Notes under the pieces: generated by a model
The model's input: only the letters and a program-made list of their open reading frames with translations
Told to the model about the DNA's origin: nothing
Database searches by the model: none
In this document: positions 44,689-53,443 of the stretch, in pieces
Layout of the letters: every line of letters begins with the position of its first letter
How positions within the stretch are numbered: position 1 is the stretch's first letter
Position numbers and translations under genes: made by a program
Assembly (NCBI RefSeq): GCF_907163125.1
Contig: NZ_OU015319.1
Coordinates: forward strand, 558,001-622,000
Reading direction: 5' to 3'
DNA from: Cloacibacterium caeni
Lineage (GTDB): Bacteria; Bacteroidota; Bacteroidia; Flavobacteriales; Weeksellaceae
DNA: 64,000 nucleotides

Positions 44689-45873
44689 ATGAAATATGCA
44701 ACGAAAAATAATCTCGGGAAAAATAAAAATTCCCGAAAAACCAAAGCAAAATCAACTGCATCAACAGTTGGGAGAATTTGCAGATTGGATGAAGCAGGAC
44801 AAAAACGCTTCGGAAATTCGGAAAGACCGACGGAAATCTGTTCCGATAAATCAACTTCCGATGGTTTTCTAAAATGTACTTTTCTTCCAAAATTAAAAGA
44901 AAATATTGCTCAAAAATTGGCATCAGACGAACAAAATTTAACTCAAATTCAAAGGAAAAACACCAAAACGGAAAGAGATTTTTATCAATCCCTTTCACGA
45001 TTAACAGAGCATTATGGATTAAATCCAATATCAACAAAGTATTTTGGTTATCCTTACAATATTGCTTTGGCTTTAGATGACATTCAGAAACAATTGAAAA
45101 ATAAAGTGAAAGATTGGGAAGAAATCAGATTGATAGAGGAAAAAGGGAAAACCTACTTTACAAGTGAGGAACGATATAGTACAGGTGCAACGCTTTATTA
45201 CATTCCGATAGTTCCGTTGTACCAATTATCTAAAAATCCGAAACGAAAAAAAGTAGCTCAACTATTACAATCCGTTTGTTCTTATTTGTATCATATTACT
45301 AAAATTCCTTATTACCGAAAACAGGACAGTTACTTGCTTTGGATGTACGAAATGGTAACAGACTGGATTACCTCTGATGATGAAAATGAAGAAACACTCT
45401 TTTATTTATCAGAAATCAAACAAGCGGAACAAATAGGTGATTTTATGGAACAAAAGATTTACAATCATCATAATTTAATACGATTTAAAGACCATTTAAA
45501 AAACTTTAAAGCCAAAGACATTTTTGACAATGATTGTTTTATGTTGGCGAGAAAAATATTTTCTCTTTATAAGCAATATCCAAGTGCTACCATTTATCAA
45601 AACCTGAAATCTATTATAGATACAGAGGATTATGAGAGTGAAACTATCGTATCAATGGACAAATACATTTCTTTTTGTGCCGAAGCAAGAGGATTACTTT
45701 TCCAAACACTTTTTGAATCAGTAAATTCTGAGTTTCAAGAATGCACAACAATGCAAGAACCGATGGTTATTAAAAAATTTGATGGAAGAAATATTTCAAA
45801 CAACAACCTCGATTTTGAAAATCGCCTTTTCCCCTTGATTGAAGAACTCATTTACATTTTGAACAACTTTTAA
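44689..45873 (+). CDS. PRTRC system protein F-like
   Basis: This 394-residue protein lies in the F position of the cassette and is probably PRTRC protein F. It has a very basic N-terminus (KYATKNNLGKNKNSRKTKAKSTAS), then an alpha-helical body (RDFYQSLSRLTEHYGL, VKDWEEIRLIEEKGK, YLYHITKIPYYRKQD). No enzyme motif is seen. The gap before it (108 bases) is longer than others in the cassette, but its stop is only 8 bases from the next ATG. Confidence 0.65.
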   Translation: MKYATKNNLGKNKNSRKTKAKSTASTVGRICRLDEAGQKRFGNSERPTEICSDKSTSDGFLKCTFLPKLKENIAQKLASDEQNLTQIQRKNTKTERDFYQSLSRLTEHYGLNPISTKYFGYPYNIALALDDIQKQLKNKVKDWEEIRLIEEKGKTYFTSEERYSTGATLYYIPIVPLYQLSKNPKRKKVAQLLQSVCSYLYHITKIPYYRKQDSYLLWMYEMVTDWITSDDENEETLFYLSEIKQAEQIGDFMEQKIYNHHNLIRFKDHLKNFKAKDIFDNDCFMLARKIFSLYKQYPSATIYQNLKSIIDTEDYESETIVSMDKYISFCAEARGLLFQTLFESVNSEFQECTTMQEPMVIKKFDGRNISNNNLDFENRLFPLIEELIYILNNF

Positions 45874-45881
45874 ATAAATCG

Positions 45882-46607
45882 ATGATGAAAGATATTACCC
45901 ATGATTTTGGTACACTCTACCACCCAACAACAGCATTGGTATTTTATCAAAACAATGAAAGAAACATAGAAACTTATGTAGAGCATTTTGAAATGGATAA
46001 AAACGGAAATCCAATCAATGCCCATCCTTTGACAGAGCGAGAAGCAAAAGAATTGATTAAAGCACTTACCATTAATACCCAAAAGGAAAAAAGTCAAGAT
46101 TTTCTAAAGCCAAAAGGAATTTTACCAACCCATATTCTACATATCAATCCAAGTGAAAATGGTTCAGTATTATGGTTCACGAAATCAATGAAACGACAAC
46201 TCTATTTTACTGAAAATTTAGAAATTCCCAACGGAATGGCAGAAGTACCTGCAATGTTGTGGTTGGCAAATAAACGAAGTCTTATGATTTTTGCACTTTC
46301 AAGTAATCGAAGACCAACAGAAAAAACAGAACTTTTTTATGCACCGTTTTTCAATGTTTATGAAAACGGAAATGTTTGTATGGGAACGGTGGATGTTCAT
46401 ATTCAAAACTCAACTTCGTTGGAAGAATTTACAAAAAAATGGGAAGATTATTTTTTTAATTCATATTTCAGCCATCTGATGAATGAACACAATCCCATCA
46501 ATGGAAATTGTGTAAACTTATGGAAAAGCCTTATCAATACAGAAAAACAATTCCCAAAAGAAACATTAAGAACAGCAAACAGAACTTTAAAAAATCTATT
46601 ACTATGA
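45882..46607 (+). CDS. PRTRC system protein B, E2-like
   Basis: This 241-residue protein matches PRTRC protein B (prokaryotic E2 family D). The N-terminus is FGTLYHPTTALVFYQ, and the likely active-site Cys is C166 in FFNVYENGNVCMGTVDV, following the GMAEVPAMLWLANKRSLMIFAL core. E2-like proteins accept a ubiquitin-like modifier from E1. Its stop overlaps the ThiF start by 4 bases (ATGA), so the two are translated together. Confidence 0.87.
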   Translation: MMKDITHDFGTLYHPTTALVFYQNNERNIETYVEHFEMDKNGNPINAHPLTEREAKELIKALTINTQKEKSQDFLKPKGILPTHILHINPSENGSVLWFTKSMKRQLYFTENLEIPNGMAEVPAMLWLANKRSLMIFALSSNRRPTEKTELFYAPFFNVYENGNVCMGTVDVHIQNSTSLEEFTKKWEDYFFNSYFSHLMNEHNPINGNCVNLWKSLINTEKQFPKETLRTANRTLKNLLL

Positions 46608-47431
46608 ACACAGAAATAACGAAATACCAAGAAGTCAAAACAAAAGTTCATTTTACGGAAAATACGTTAATCAATCCAACAAATCCCGTTACTGTTAATT
46701 TAATTGGAGCAGGTGGAACAGGTTCGCAGGTTTTAACTGCATTGGCAAGAATGAACCACGCTTTAACAGAACTCAATCACGCAGGTTTATCTGTGAGATT
46801 ATGGGACGATGATGTAATAAACGAAGCGAATTTAGGCAGACAACTTTTTGCAGAATGTGAATTGGGATTGTACAAATCTGTAGCATTAATCAATAGAGCC
46901 AACAGATTTTTTGGAACAAATTGGAAAGCCGAAAAACAAAAATTCCAAAAAGACGATTTAGGAAAATTGCAAAGCAATATGAAATCAGAAATTTATATTT
47001 CTTGTGTAGATAGCGTAAAATCACGTTTTGATATTGCTGAAATTTTAAATGAATTGAAGATTGATAAAGGATATTACAGAAATAAATGCAAATATTGGAT
47101 AGATTTTGGAAACAGTCAATTTACAGGACAGGTTTTGCTTTCGACCATCGGAAATATCAAACAACCTAATTCCGAGAAATATGAAACGGTGGAAAGTCTT
47201 CCTTTTATAACTGAAGAATTTGGTGAACTTTTGAAGATTTCTGAATTAGAAGATAATACGCCAAGTTGTAGTTTAGCAGAAGCACTAGAAAAGCAGGATT
47301 TGTTCATTAATTCTGTATTAGCACAAATGGGAAGTTCGCTACTTTGGAGCTTATTTCGCAATGGATTGATTGAAAACAGAGGCTTTTTTCTTAATCTGAA
47401 AAATTTCACTGCACAGCCAATTAAATTGTAG
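46604..47431 (+). CDS. PRTRC system ThiF-family E1-like adenylyltransferase
   Basis: This 275-residue E1-like enzyme has the ATP-binding loop VNLIGAGGTGS at 31-41, acidic residues in LWDDDVINEANLGRQ (Asp, Asn, and the Arg that contacts ATP), and the likely catalytic Cys222 in NTPSCSLAEAL. It would adenylate the C-terminal Gly of the ubiquitin-like protein and pass it to the E2-like protein B. ATG 46604 overlaps the previous stop; earlier in-frame starts lie inside the B gene. No JAB deconjugase is visible in the window. Confidence 0.9.
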   Translation: MNTEITKYQEVKTKVHFTENTLINPTNPVTVNLIGAGGTGSQVLTALARMNHALTELNHAGLSVRLWDDDVINEANLGRQLFAECELGLYKSVALINRANRFFGTNWKAEKQKFQKDDLGKLQSNMKSEIYISCVDSVKSRFDIAEILNELKIDKGYYRNKCKYWIDFGNSQFTGQVLLSTIGNIKQPNSEKYETVESLPFITEEFGELLKISELEDNTPSCSLAEALEKQDLFINSVLAQMGSSLLWSLFRNGLIENRGFFLNLKNFTAQPIKL

Positions 47432-47606
47432 GTTTTGCGGTTCGATGTAAAAATCGGGCTGCAAAAATGCAATTCCTCCCTTTGGTCGGAAACGCATTTT
47501 TGCAGAAAACGGAGCAACCATATTTCTAAAATATTTCTATCCTTTTCCTTTTATGATGTTTTTGAAAAAAGGTTGCAGAGTTTTTAGTGATAATTTTTAG
47601 GAAAAA

Positions 47607-48146
47607 TTAATTCCAATTTACTTTCAAATCTTTAAATTCTAGATTTGATTTCGTATCCTCAAACAAGTTTCTTATAGGCTGTGAAGTTTCTTTGAATCTA
47701 AAAAGTTTTATAAAAAGTGGCTCGTTTTCTACATTTTTAAAAGAAAAAGTTAATTTAATAGGGGTATTCAAAGCCAATTCAGGGTACGGTTTACTGGATT
47801 TGTAAAAATCAATTTCATATTCTACTCCTTCAATATCAATAATAGAAATATCTCCAATTGTCATCTTTTTGTTCTCATCTTTTGCTTCCACAAGAAAGGT
47901 AATAGCAATCGTTTTTTCGGCTTTGTTTCCAATTACTTTTGTTATTTTAAACGAAGAGTTATCTTTCTCTATTTCTAAAATTGCTTTATTAATCTCAACT
48001 ATTTTTTTTAGATAGTCATTTTCCAAAGTCAAAATTTTATTCGTTGATTGAAGAGCTTCGTTTTCTTTTTTGAGATCTTCGCAATTGGTTTGGCTGAACC
48101 CAAGTGTTGTGATTGAAAGCACTGATAATATTAATAATTTCTTCAT
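47607..48146 (-). CDS. Secreted coiled-coil protein of unknown function
   Basis: This 179-residue protein has a signal peptide (KKLLILSVLSITTLGFSQ). A heptad-like coiled coil follows (NCEDLKKENEALQSTNKILTLENDYLKKIVEINKAI), then a beta-rich C-terminal half. I recognise no family. ATG 48146 gives a clean signal peptide; an ATG seven codons upstream is also possible. It is opposite in direction to the PRTRC genes and ends about 175 bases from them, so the mobile element core may end near 47.5 kb. Confidence 0.65.
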   Translation of the reverse strand: MKKLLILSVLSITTLGFSQTNCEDLKKENEALQSTNKILTLENDYLKKIVEINKAILEIEKDNSSFKITKVIGNKAEKTIAITFLVEAKDENKKMTIGDISIIDIEGVEYEIDFYKSSKPYPELALNTPIKLTFSFKNVENEPLFIKLFRFKETSQPIRNLFEDTKSNLEFKDLKVNWN

Positions 48147-48190
48147 TTTGTTTTTGTTAAAATTCATTGGTTAAGATATTGATTGATGTT

Positions 48191-48198
48191 CAAATATA
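48191..48198 (-). promoter_or_regulatory. -7 element for the coiled-coil protein gene
   Basis: The minus strand reads TATATTTG 44 bases before the ATG at 48146. A TTTTGG lies 13 bases further upstream, closer than the usual 19. The rest of 48199-48473 shows no gene. Confidence 0.45.
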
Positions 48199-48473
48199 CA
48201 ATTAAATTTTCCAAAATTCCAGTACTTTAAAAGCTATATTACTTGCAATAAATCTAAAAATCTTTACAAATTATTAAAAGCTATGATATAAATCCTCGAG
48301 TGCATTTTCCAATTTTCTGTTCAAAAAATCCAAATTATTTCAAGTCGGAAAAAATACTGAAAATGCATTTTGCAAGAAAAGAAACAATAACATTTTTAAA
48401 AACTCTCATTTTAATTTTTAAAAATAGATTTTTGTACTAAAATAAAAAAGAAGATAAGATATTTGTAATATGT

Positions 48474-49772
48474 TTATCTCTCATTTTCATAAAATTCCAA
48501 TAGTTTTTTACTAAAAATAAAAGAATATTTTGATTGTAGCAATGAACTTTGTGCATTTATGTAGTTATTTCTAGCAACATTAACATCATAAATTGATGTT
48601 AAGCCTGCTTTAAAACTTTTTTCGGCAAAATCTAGTGCTAAATATGCACTTTTTTCATTTTCCTTTGCAGTAGAATATATTTCAAAATTAGATTTCATAT
48701 CAAAAAGTATTTTTTGTATTTTTTGTTCTACATTCTGTCTTTGCTGATCTAAGTTATTTTTTGCAAGATTTTCATTTATTTCACTTTGTTCAATTTGTAA
48801 TTTGGTAATGCCTTTATTAAAAATAGGAATATTTGCAGATACCCCAATTTCTTGAACAAAATTGTTTGAATATTGTTTTAAAAAACTACTTTTATCTTTT
48901 GTATTTAATAAATTATTATAAAAACTGTTCATCCCTAATTGAATAGTTATTGATGGATAATAATTAGTCTTTAAAATAGATGTTGATAATTTTGCAGAAT
49001 TAATTCTACTTTTAGCAGCCTTTAATTCTGGTTGAGCGCTTGTTATATTCCAAATATCTTTTTCAATTATATTATTCTCTAAATTGTCAGAAAGATTAAT
49101 AGCTTCTATATCAAGTTCTTTATAATTAGACATCTGGAGAAGTTGTGAGAGCAAGAATAGACTTTTCTCTGTTTCTATCTCTGCGGTTTTTAAATTTTGT
49201 TTTTCCCTAGATAAAGCAGCTGCAGACTCATACTCAATTGTTTTTGAGGTTGTTCCCGCATTGGTGGTAATTTTTGAACGATCATATATTTTTTGAGCAT
49301 TTTCAAATGAACTTTGAAATATTTTAATCTTTTCTTTATTCAGAAGAATTGTTAAGTATTGTTGAATAATCAGTACGGATATATTATTTTGAGTGCTTAT
49401 AATATCATATTGGCTAGCTTCTACTTCAAACTCAGCTTTCCGAACAGATTTTTCTAACCTTCTGTTATTGTATAATAAAACAGAAGCTCCAACATTAATT
49501 GTATTTTTAAAATTATCATTCCTTACATTTGTTCCTAAATATTGAGCTTGTCCAAAATTTATACTATTGTTGAAATTTCCAGAAATGACAGGCAGGTATT
49601 CTCTTTTAGCAATTTCTAAATTTTTGTCTTGTATTTTTTTTGAAATAGTATTTTGTGCTATTTGCAAATTATTTTTTTTAGCATATTCTATGCAGTCTTC
49701 TAAACTCCATTTCTTTTGGCACAATCCAAAAATAGAAACGAATAAGATAAAAACAGTTAAAATCTTCTTCAT
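48474..49772 (-). CDS. TolC-family outer membrane efflux protein
   Basis: This 432-residue outer membrane protein has a signal peptide ending FGLCQ and two OEP repeats: WSLEDCIEYAKKNNLQIAQ to LLQMSN, and QPELKAAKSRINSAKLSTSIL to SIYDVNVARNNYINAQSSLLQSKYSFIFSKKLLEFY. Long helices form the periplasmic tunnel. It is the last gene of the bacteriocin export operon, 6 bases after the ABC transporter gene, and gives the outer membrane exit for a type I-like secretion complex. Confidence 0.92.
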   Translation of the reverse strand: MKKILTVFILFVSIFGLCQKKWSLEDCIEYAKKNNLQIAQNTISKKIQDKNLEIAKREYLPVISGNFNNSINFGQAQYLGTNVRNDNFKNTINVGASVLLYNNRRLEKSVRKAEFEVEASQYDIISTQNNISVLIIQQYLTILLNKEKIKIFQSSFENAQKIYDRSKITTNAGTTSKTIEYESAAALSREKQNLKTAEIETEKSLFLLSQLLQMSNYKELDIEAINLSDNLENNIIEKDIWNITSAQPELKAAKSRINSAKLSTSILKTNYYPSITIQLGMNSFYNNLLNTKDKSSFLKQYSNNFVQEIGVSANIPIFNKGITKLQIEQSEINENLAKNNLDQQRQNVEQKIQKILFDMKSNFEIYSTAKENEKSAYLALDFAEKSFKAGLTSIYDVNVARNNYINAQSSLLQSKYSFIFSKKLLEFYENER

Positions 49773-49778
49773 AAAACT

Positions 49779-51938
49779 CTAACCTAAATTTGTTATTTGT
49801 TTTTCCCACATAGATTTATAAGAGGTATCAGTAGAGAGTAAATCTCTATGAGTGCCTTCTTCAATAATTTTACCTTCTTTCATCACCAAAATTATATCAG
49901 AATTAGCAATAGTGCTTAATCGGTGAGCAATTACAATCATTGTTTTTCCTTGTGCTTTTAATTCATTAAGTGTTTTCTGAATAATTTGTTCTGCTTCAGT
50001 ATCAAGAGAAGAAGTAGCTTCATCTAAAATTAAAATTTCAGGATTTTTGTATAAAGCTCTTGCAATAGCAATTCTTTGTTTTTGTCCGCCAGAAAGTTGA
50101 GAGCCATTTTCACCAAGATAGGTTTGAAAACCATTAGGCAATTTTTCTATAAATTCTAGAATCCCTAAATTTTTTGTGATGTCAATGATTCTTTGAATAT
50201 CAGGAATATCTTCACCTAAAGCAATATTTTCAATAACATTACCAGAAAATAAATCAATTTGTTGAGGAACTACCGAAACTAAATTCCTTAAAGAAAAATT
50301 AGAAATGTAATTAATGTCATAATCTCCAATCATTATTTTACCATTCTTTAAAGGATAAAGATTTTGTACTAAAGAAGCCAAAGTTGTTTTACCACTTCCA
50401 CTTTCACCTACGATAGCAGTAGTTTTCCCTTTTTCTATTTCACAATTGAATCCTTCAAAAACATCAACCCTACTTCCATAACTAAAATACACATCTTTAA
50501 ACTGTATGTTTCCTATACTTTCTGCTGTAAGTTCAATCTTATCTGTGGTTTCTTCCCTTTCTAAATCCATTATCTCAAAAAGTCTGTCAGCAGCAATCAA
50601 TGCGTTTTGTATGGTTTTATTCATTCCAATCAATTGAGAAACAGGACCAGTAAAATAGCCAATTAAAGCATAAAAAGAAAGCAGTTCTCCAGGTGTTATT
50701 TCTCTATCAATAACATATCCTGCACCGGCCCAAAGTAAAACAATAGTAAATATTCTAGATAAGAATTCAGATGAATTTCCCGAGAACAAAGCGTTAATAA
50801 CAGACTTGTAAATCGTCTTTAATAAATTTGAAAAACGATTATCGGTTTTATTATTCGCAAAGGTTTCTACGCCAAACTGTTTAATGGTTCTTACAGAATT
50901 AAGAGATTCTACTAAATGACTTTCTAGTTCTGCACTTTCTTGCATTAGCTTTCTTTCTACTTTTTTGTTGAGTTTATTCGTTATAAAATAAACCAACAGA
51001 TAAAAAGGAATAACCAAAGCAGTAATTAAAGCCAGTTTCCAATAGTATGTAAACATTAAAGCGAACGAAAACAAAACAATAAAAATGTTTACAAAAATTT
51101 GAATGGAAACATCATTAATAAAAGTTCTAATTTTTACGGCATCATTAACTCTGGAGATAATCTCCCCGACTTTCATCGTGTCAAAAAAACGTTGAGGAAG
51201 TTTTAATAAATGTTTGTAATAACCCAATATCAAATGTTTATCCATTTTCTGTCCTGTTTGCAAAACCAAAACAGATTTCATATATCCAATGAAAATTTGG
51301 AAAAGAAGAATCACAATCATTGCAATAGAAAGCAAATTAAGTAACCTTCTATTTCCATCAATTAAAACATAATCAGTAATTTTCTGAATATAAATAGAAG
51401 TAGATAAACCTAGAACAGTATAAACAACAGCGCCAATAAGCGCTTGTATCAAAATGCTTTTATGTGGTTGAACCAAGTTCCAAAATCTACTGTATATACT
51501 TGTACTTTCGTCTTTTTGCTCAAAATATTCGTTAGGTTCTAGTAAGATAAGAACACCTGTCCAAATTTTTGAAAAATCATCTATGGTGTATTCTTCTATT
51601 TTTCCAAAAGCAGGATCCATTACATAGATTTTTTCTTTGGAAACTTTATAGATTACTACAAAGTGGTGCAATTGCTCTTTTACAACTACGTGTGCAATTG
51701 CAGGAAGCGGAATTTCTGGTAAAGCATCTGCTCCACCTTTTACACCTTTGGCATTAAAACCAAGTGCTTCTAAACCTTGCACCATACCTAGAACATTAGT
51801 TCCTCTTTTATCAGTATGACAAATTTGTCGAATTTTTGCAATAGGAATTTTAAGTCCGTAATGTGCCGAAACGGAAGCTAAACAAGCAGCTCCGCAGTCT
51901 CTGATGTCGTGTTGTTTTATTAATGTAGAATTTTTCAT
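49779..51938 (-). CDS. C39 peptidase-containing ABC transporter (PCAT)
   Basis: This 719-residue protein has an N-terminal C39 peptidase (Cys15 in QHDIRDCGAACLAS, His92 in HHFVVIYK, Asp108 in VMDPAFGK), a six-helix transmembrane domain, and an ATPase: Walker A GESGSGKTT, signature LSGGQKQRIAIARAL, Walker B ILILDEATSSLD, H-loop VIAHRLST. PCATs cut double-glycine leaders and export the core peptide. Three double-glycine precursors lie within 14 kb (55636-55806, 57973-58122, 63527-63736), and this is the only such transporter seen. Confidence 0.95.
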   Translation of the reverse strand: MKNSTLIKQHDIRDCGAACLASVSAHYGLKIPIAKIRQICHTDKRGTNVLGMVQGLEALGFNAKGVKGGADALPEIPLPAIAHVVVKEQLHHFVVIYKVSKEKIYVMDPAFGKIEEYTIDDFSKIWTGVLILLEPNEYFEQKDESTSIYSRFWNLVQPHKSILIQALIGAVVYTVLGLSTSIYIQKITDYVLIDGNRRLLNLLSIAMIVILLFQIFIGYMKSVLVLQTGQKMDKHLILGYYKHLLKLPQRFFDTMKVGEIISRVNDAVKIRTFINDVSIQIFVNIFIVLFSFALMFTYYWKLALITALVIPFYLLVYFITNKLNKKVERKLMQESAELESHLVESLNSVRTIKQFGVETFANNKTDNRFSNLLKTIYKSVINALFSGNSSEFLSRIFTIVLLWAGAGYVIDREITPGELLSFYALIGYFTGPVSQLIGMNKTIQNALIAADRLFEIMDLEREETTDKIELTAESIGNIQFKDVYFSYGSRVDVFEGFNCEIEKGKTTAIVGESGSGKTTLASLVQNLYPLKNGKIMIGDYDINYISNFSLRNLVSVVPQQIDLFSGNVIENIALGEDIPDIQRIIDITKNLGILEFIEKLPNGFQTYLGENGSQLSGGQKQRIAIARALYKNPEILILDEATSSLDTEAEQIIQKTLNELKAQGKTMIVIAHRLSTIANSDIILVMKEGKIIEEGTHRDLLSTDTSYKSMWEKQITNLG

Positions 51939-52034
51939 GTTATGCTATAAGTCAAAAGCAATATGCTATAGACTTTAGAGATCATTTTTTAATTATAGAA
52001 CTTTGTTTACTGCTTAAAGCTTATAACCTACAGC

Positions 52035-53114
52035 TTATTTCAAATTTGGATTAAACCAATCATCAACTCTATCAAATAGTAATTGCCAAAGTGTTCTATC
52101 CAGTAAATAAAATCTTGTGGTAAGCGTCATTCCTTTGCCAACTTGTCCTTTGTAACCATTTTTTAGTTGTAGATAATTTTTATCCATCATACAACGTACT
52201 TTAAAGTAAGCATCTCCAGTTTGTTGGTTTACAGTAATGTTTTGATCAATATCCATTACTTTTCCTTCTAGCAGTCCCCATTGGTTATAATTATAAGCAT
52301 CTATCTGAAACTTTACTTTTTGGTTTTTCTTAATAAAGCCAATGTCTTTAGGAGATACCATACATTCTGCCACTTGGTTTTCTTCTGGAGAAATTTCCCC
52401 AATTGGTTGACCTTGTACTATAAAATTTCCTTTTTGTATTCCTGAAAAATTAACCAACCTACCTGAAATAGGAGCTGTAACAATATAATTTTTTTGTTCT
52501 TGATTGATACGAGTAATCTCTGAGCCTAGAGATCGAAGTTGTCTTTCTGTATCTCTTTTTTGAGCTTGCCATTGCGCCAATTGTTGCTCTTTTATACTAG
52601 AAATTTGTGTTTTTAGGTTTTGATAGTTGTAAAAGACTTTATCATAATCTGCTCTAGGAATTACACCTTGGTTATAGAGTAATAATGCTCTATCATAATC
52701 TTTTTTGGCGAGAGCTAGCTGAGATTGTACTTGTGCTATTTTTTCTTGCATAGCTGAGACCTCTCTGATGTATTGCCCTGTCTGCAATCCTGTAAAATTA
52801 CCACTAGATACTTTTTGCAAGTCTGAAAGCTGTGCTTGGTAGTCTGCACTTTGATTGGCTTGTAGATTTTTTTGCGTATCTAGTTGTTCTGCGGTTACCA
52901 CTAGGAGCGTTTCTCCCTTTTTTATGTTTTGGTTATTCTTTTCTAGTTTTGTTTCTATCACTCTACCGCTTACTACTGCCGTAAGCTGTGTGTTTTCTTG
53001 CACAGAGCGCACCACCCCTCTGCTAGAAGAAGATATGGGAAGATGAATAATAGGTAAGGTTACAAGAATTACTATTACCATTGCTAAAATGGTAAGATTT
53101 ATGGTTTTTGACAT
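52035..53114 (-). CDS. HlyD-family membrane fusion protein
   Basis: This 359-residue periplasmic adaptor has one N-terminal membrane helix (about 6-24). Split lipoyl halves (SSSRGVVRSVQENTQLTAVVSGRVIETKLEKNNQNIKKGETLLV, and YIVTAPISGRLVNFSGIQKGNFIVQGQPIGEISPEE) surround a coiled-coil hairpin (about 95-205). It links the PCAT in the inner membrane to TolC. It lies 96 bases from the PCAT gene and 17 bases from the YbaB-like gene in the same operon. Confidence 0.92.
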   Translation of the reverse strand: MSKTINLTILAMVIVILVTLPIIHLPISSSSRGVVRSVQENTQLTAVVSGRVIETKLEKNNQNIKKGETLLVVTAEQLDTQKNLQANQSADYQAQLSDLQKVSSGNFTGLQTGQYIREVSAMQEKIAQVQSQLALAKKDYDRALLLYNQGVIPRADYDKVFYNYQNLKTQISSIKEQQLAQWQAQKRDTERQLRSLGSEITRINQEQKNYIVTAPISGRLVNFSGIQKGNFIVQGQPIGEISPEENQVAECMVSPKDIGFIKKNQKVKFQIDAYNYNQWGLLEGKVMDIDQNITVNQQTGDAYFKVRCMMDKNYLQLKNGYKGQVGKGMTLTTRFYLLDRTLWQLLFDRVDDWFNPNLK

Positions 53115-53131
53115 TAGTAAAATTTTATATT

Positions 53132-53407
53132 TTACATAAGGTTCATCATCTCTTTTTGAAGGAGCTGAGCTTGTTTTACTTCATACTCTTGTCTAGCTTT
53201 TGCAATAGCTTCATTTAGAATAAAAATAATTTCTTCTAAATTTTTATTCAGGGGATTAGAAATTTTTTTGATATTTCCTAAAACAGAAATTTCAATTGAA
53301 ACTCCATTAGAGCTATGTGTAATGACTTCTTGGTCTAATGTGTTTTTTATATCTTCTATTTTTTGCTTTAGAAGTTGTGCCTTTTCTATAGATATATTTG
53401 GTAACAT
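53132..53407 (-). CDS. YbaB/EbfC-like small protein in the export operon
   Basis: This 91-residue protein has the YbaB/EbfC layout: a first helix (SIEKAQLLKQKIEDIKNTL), three strands (ITHSSNGVSIEISVLGNIKKI), and a long second helix (NLEEIIFILNEAIAKARQEYEVKQAQLLQKEMMNL). YbaB proteins are nucleoid-associated DNA binders. In a bacteriocin export operon this is unexpected; it could instead be an immunity, leader-binding or chaperone protein with the same fold. The call rests on pattern only. Confidence 0.6.
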   Translation of the reverse strand: MLPNISIEKAQLLKQKIEDIKNTLDQEVITHSSNGVSIEISVLGNIKKISNPLNKNLEEIIFILNEAIAKARQEYEVKQAQLLQKEMMNLM

Positions 53408-53443
53408 TTGTTTTGTTTTAAAATTTGTTCTAGTTTTTTTAAT

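Noticed and set aside
35560-47600. Direct repeats marking attL and attR of the mobile element
   Set aside because: I compared the integrase upstream region with 47432-47606 by eye and found only short, unconvincing matches such as GGTTGC.
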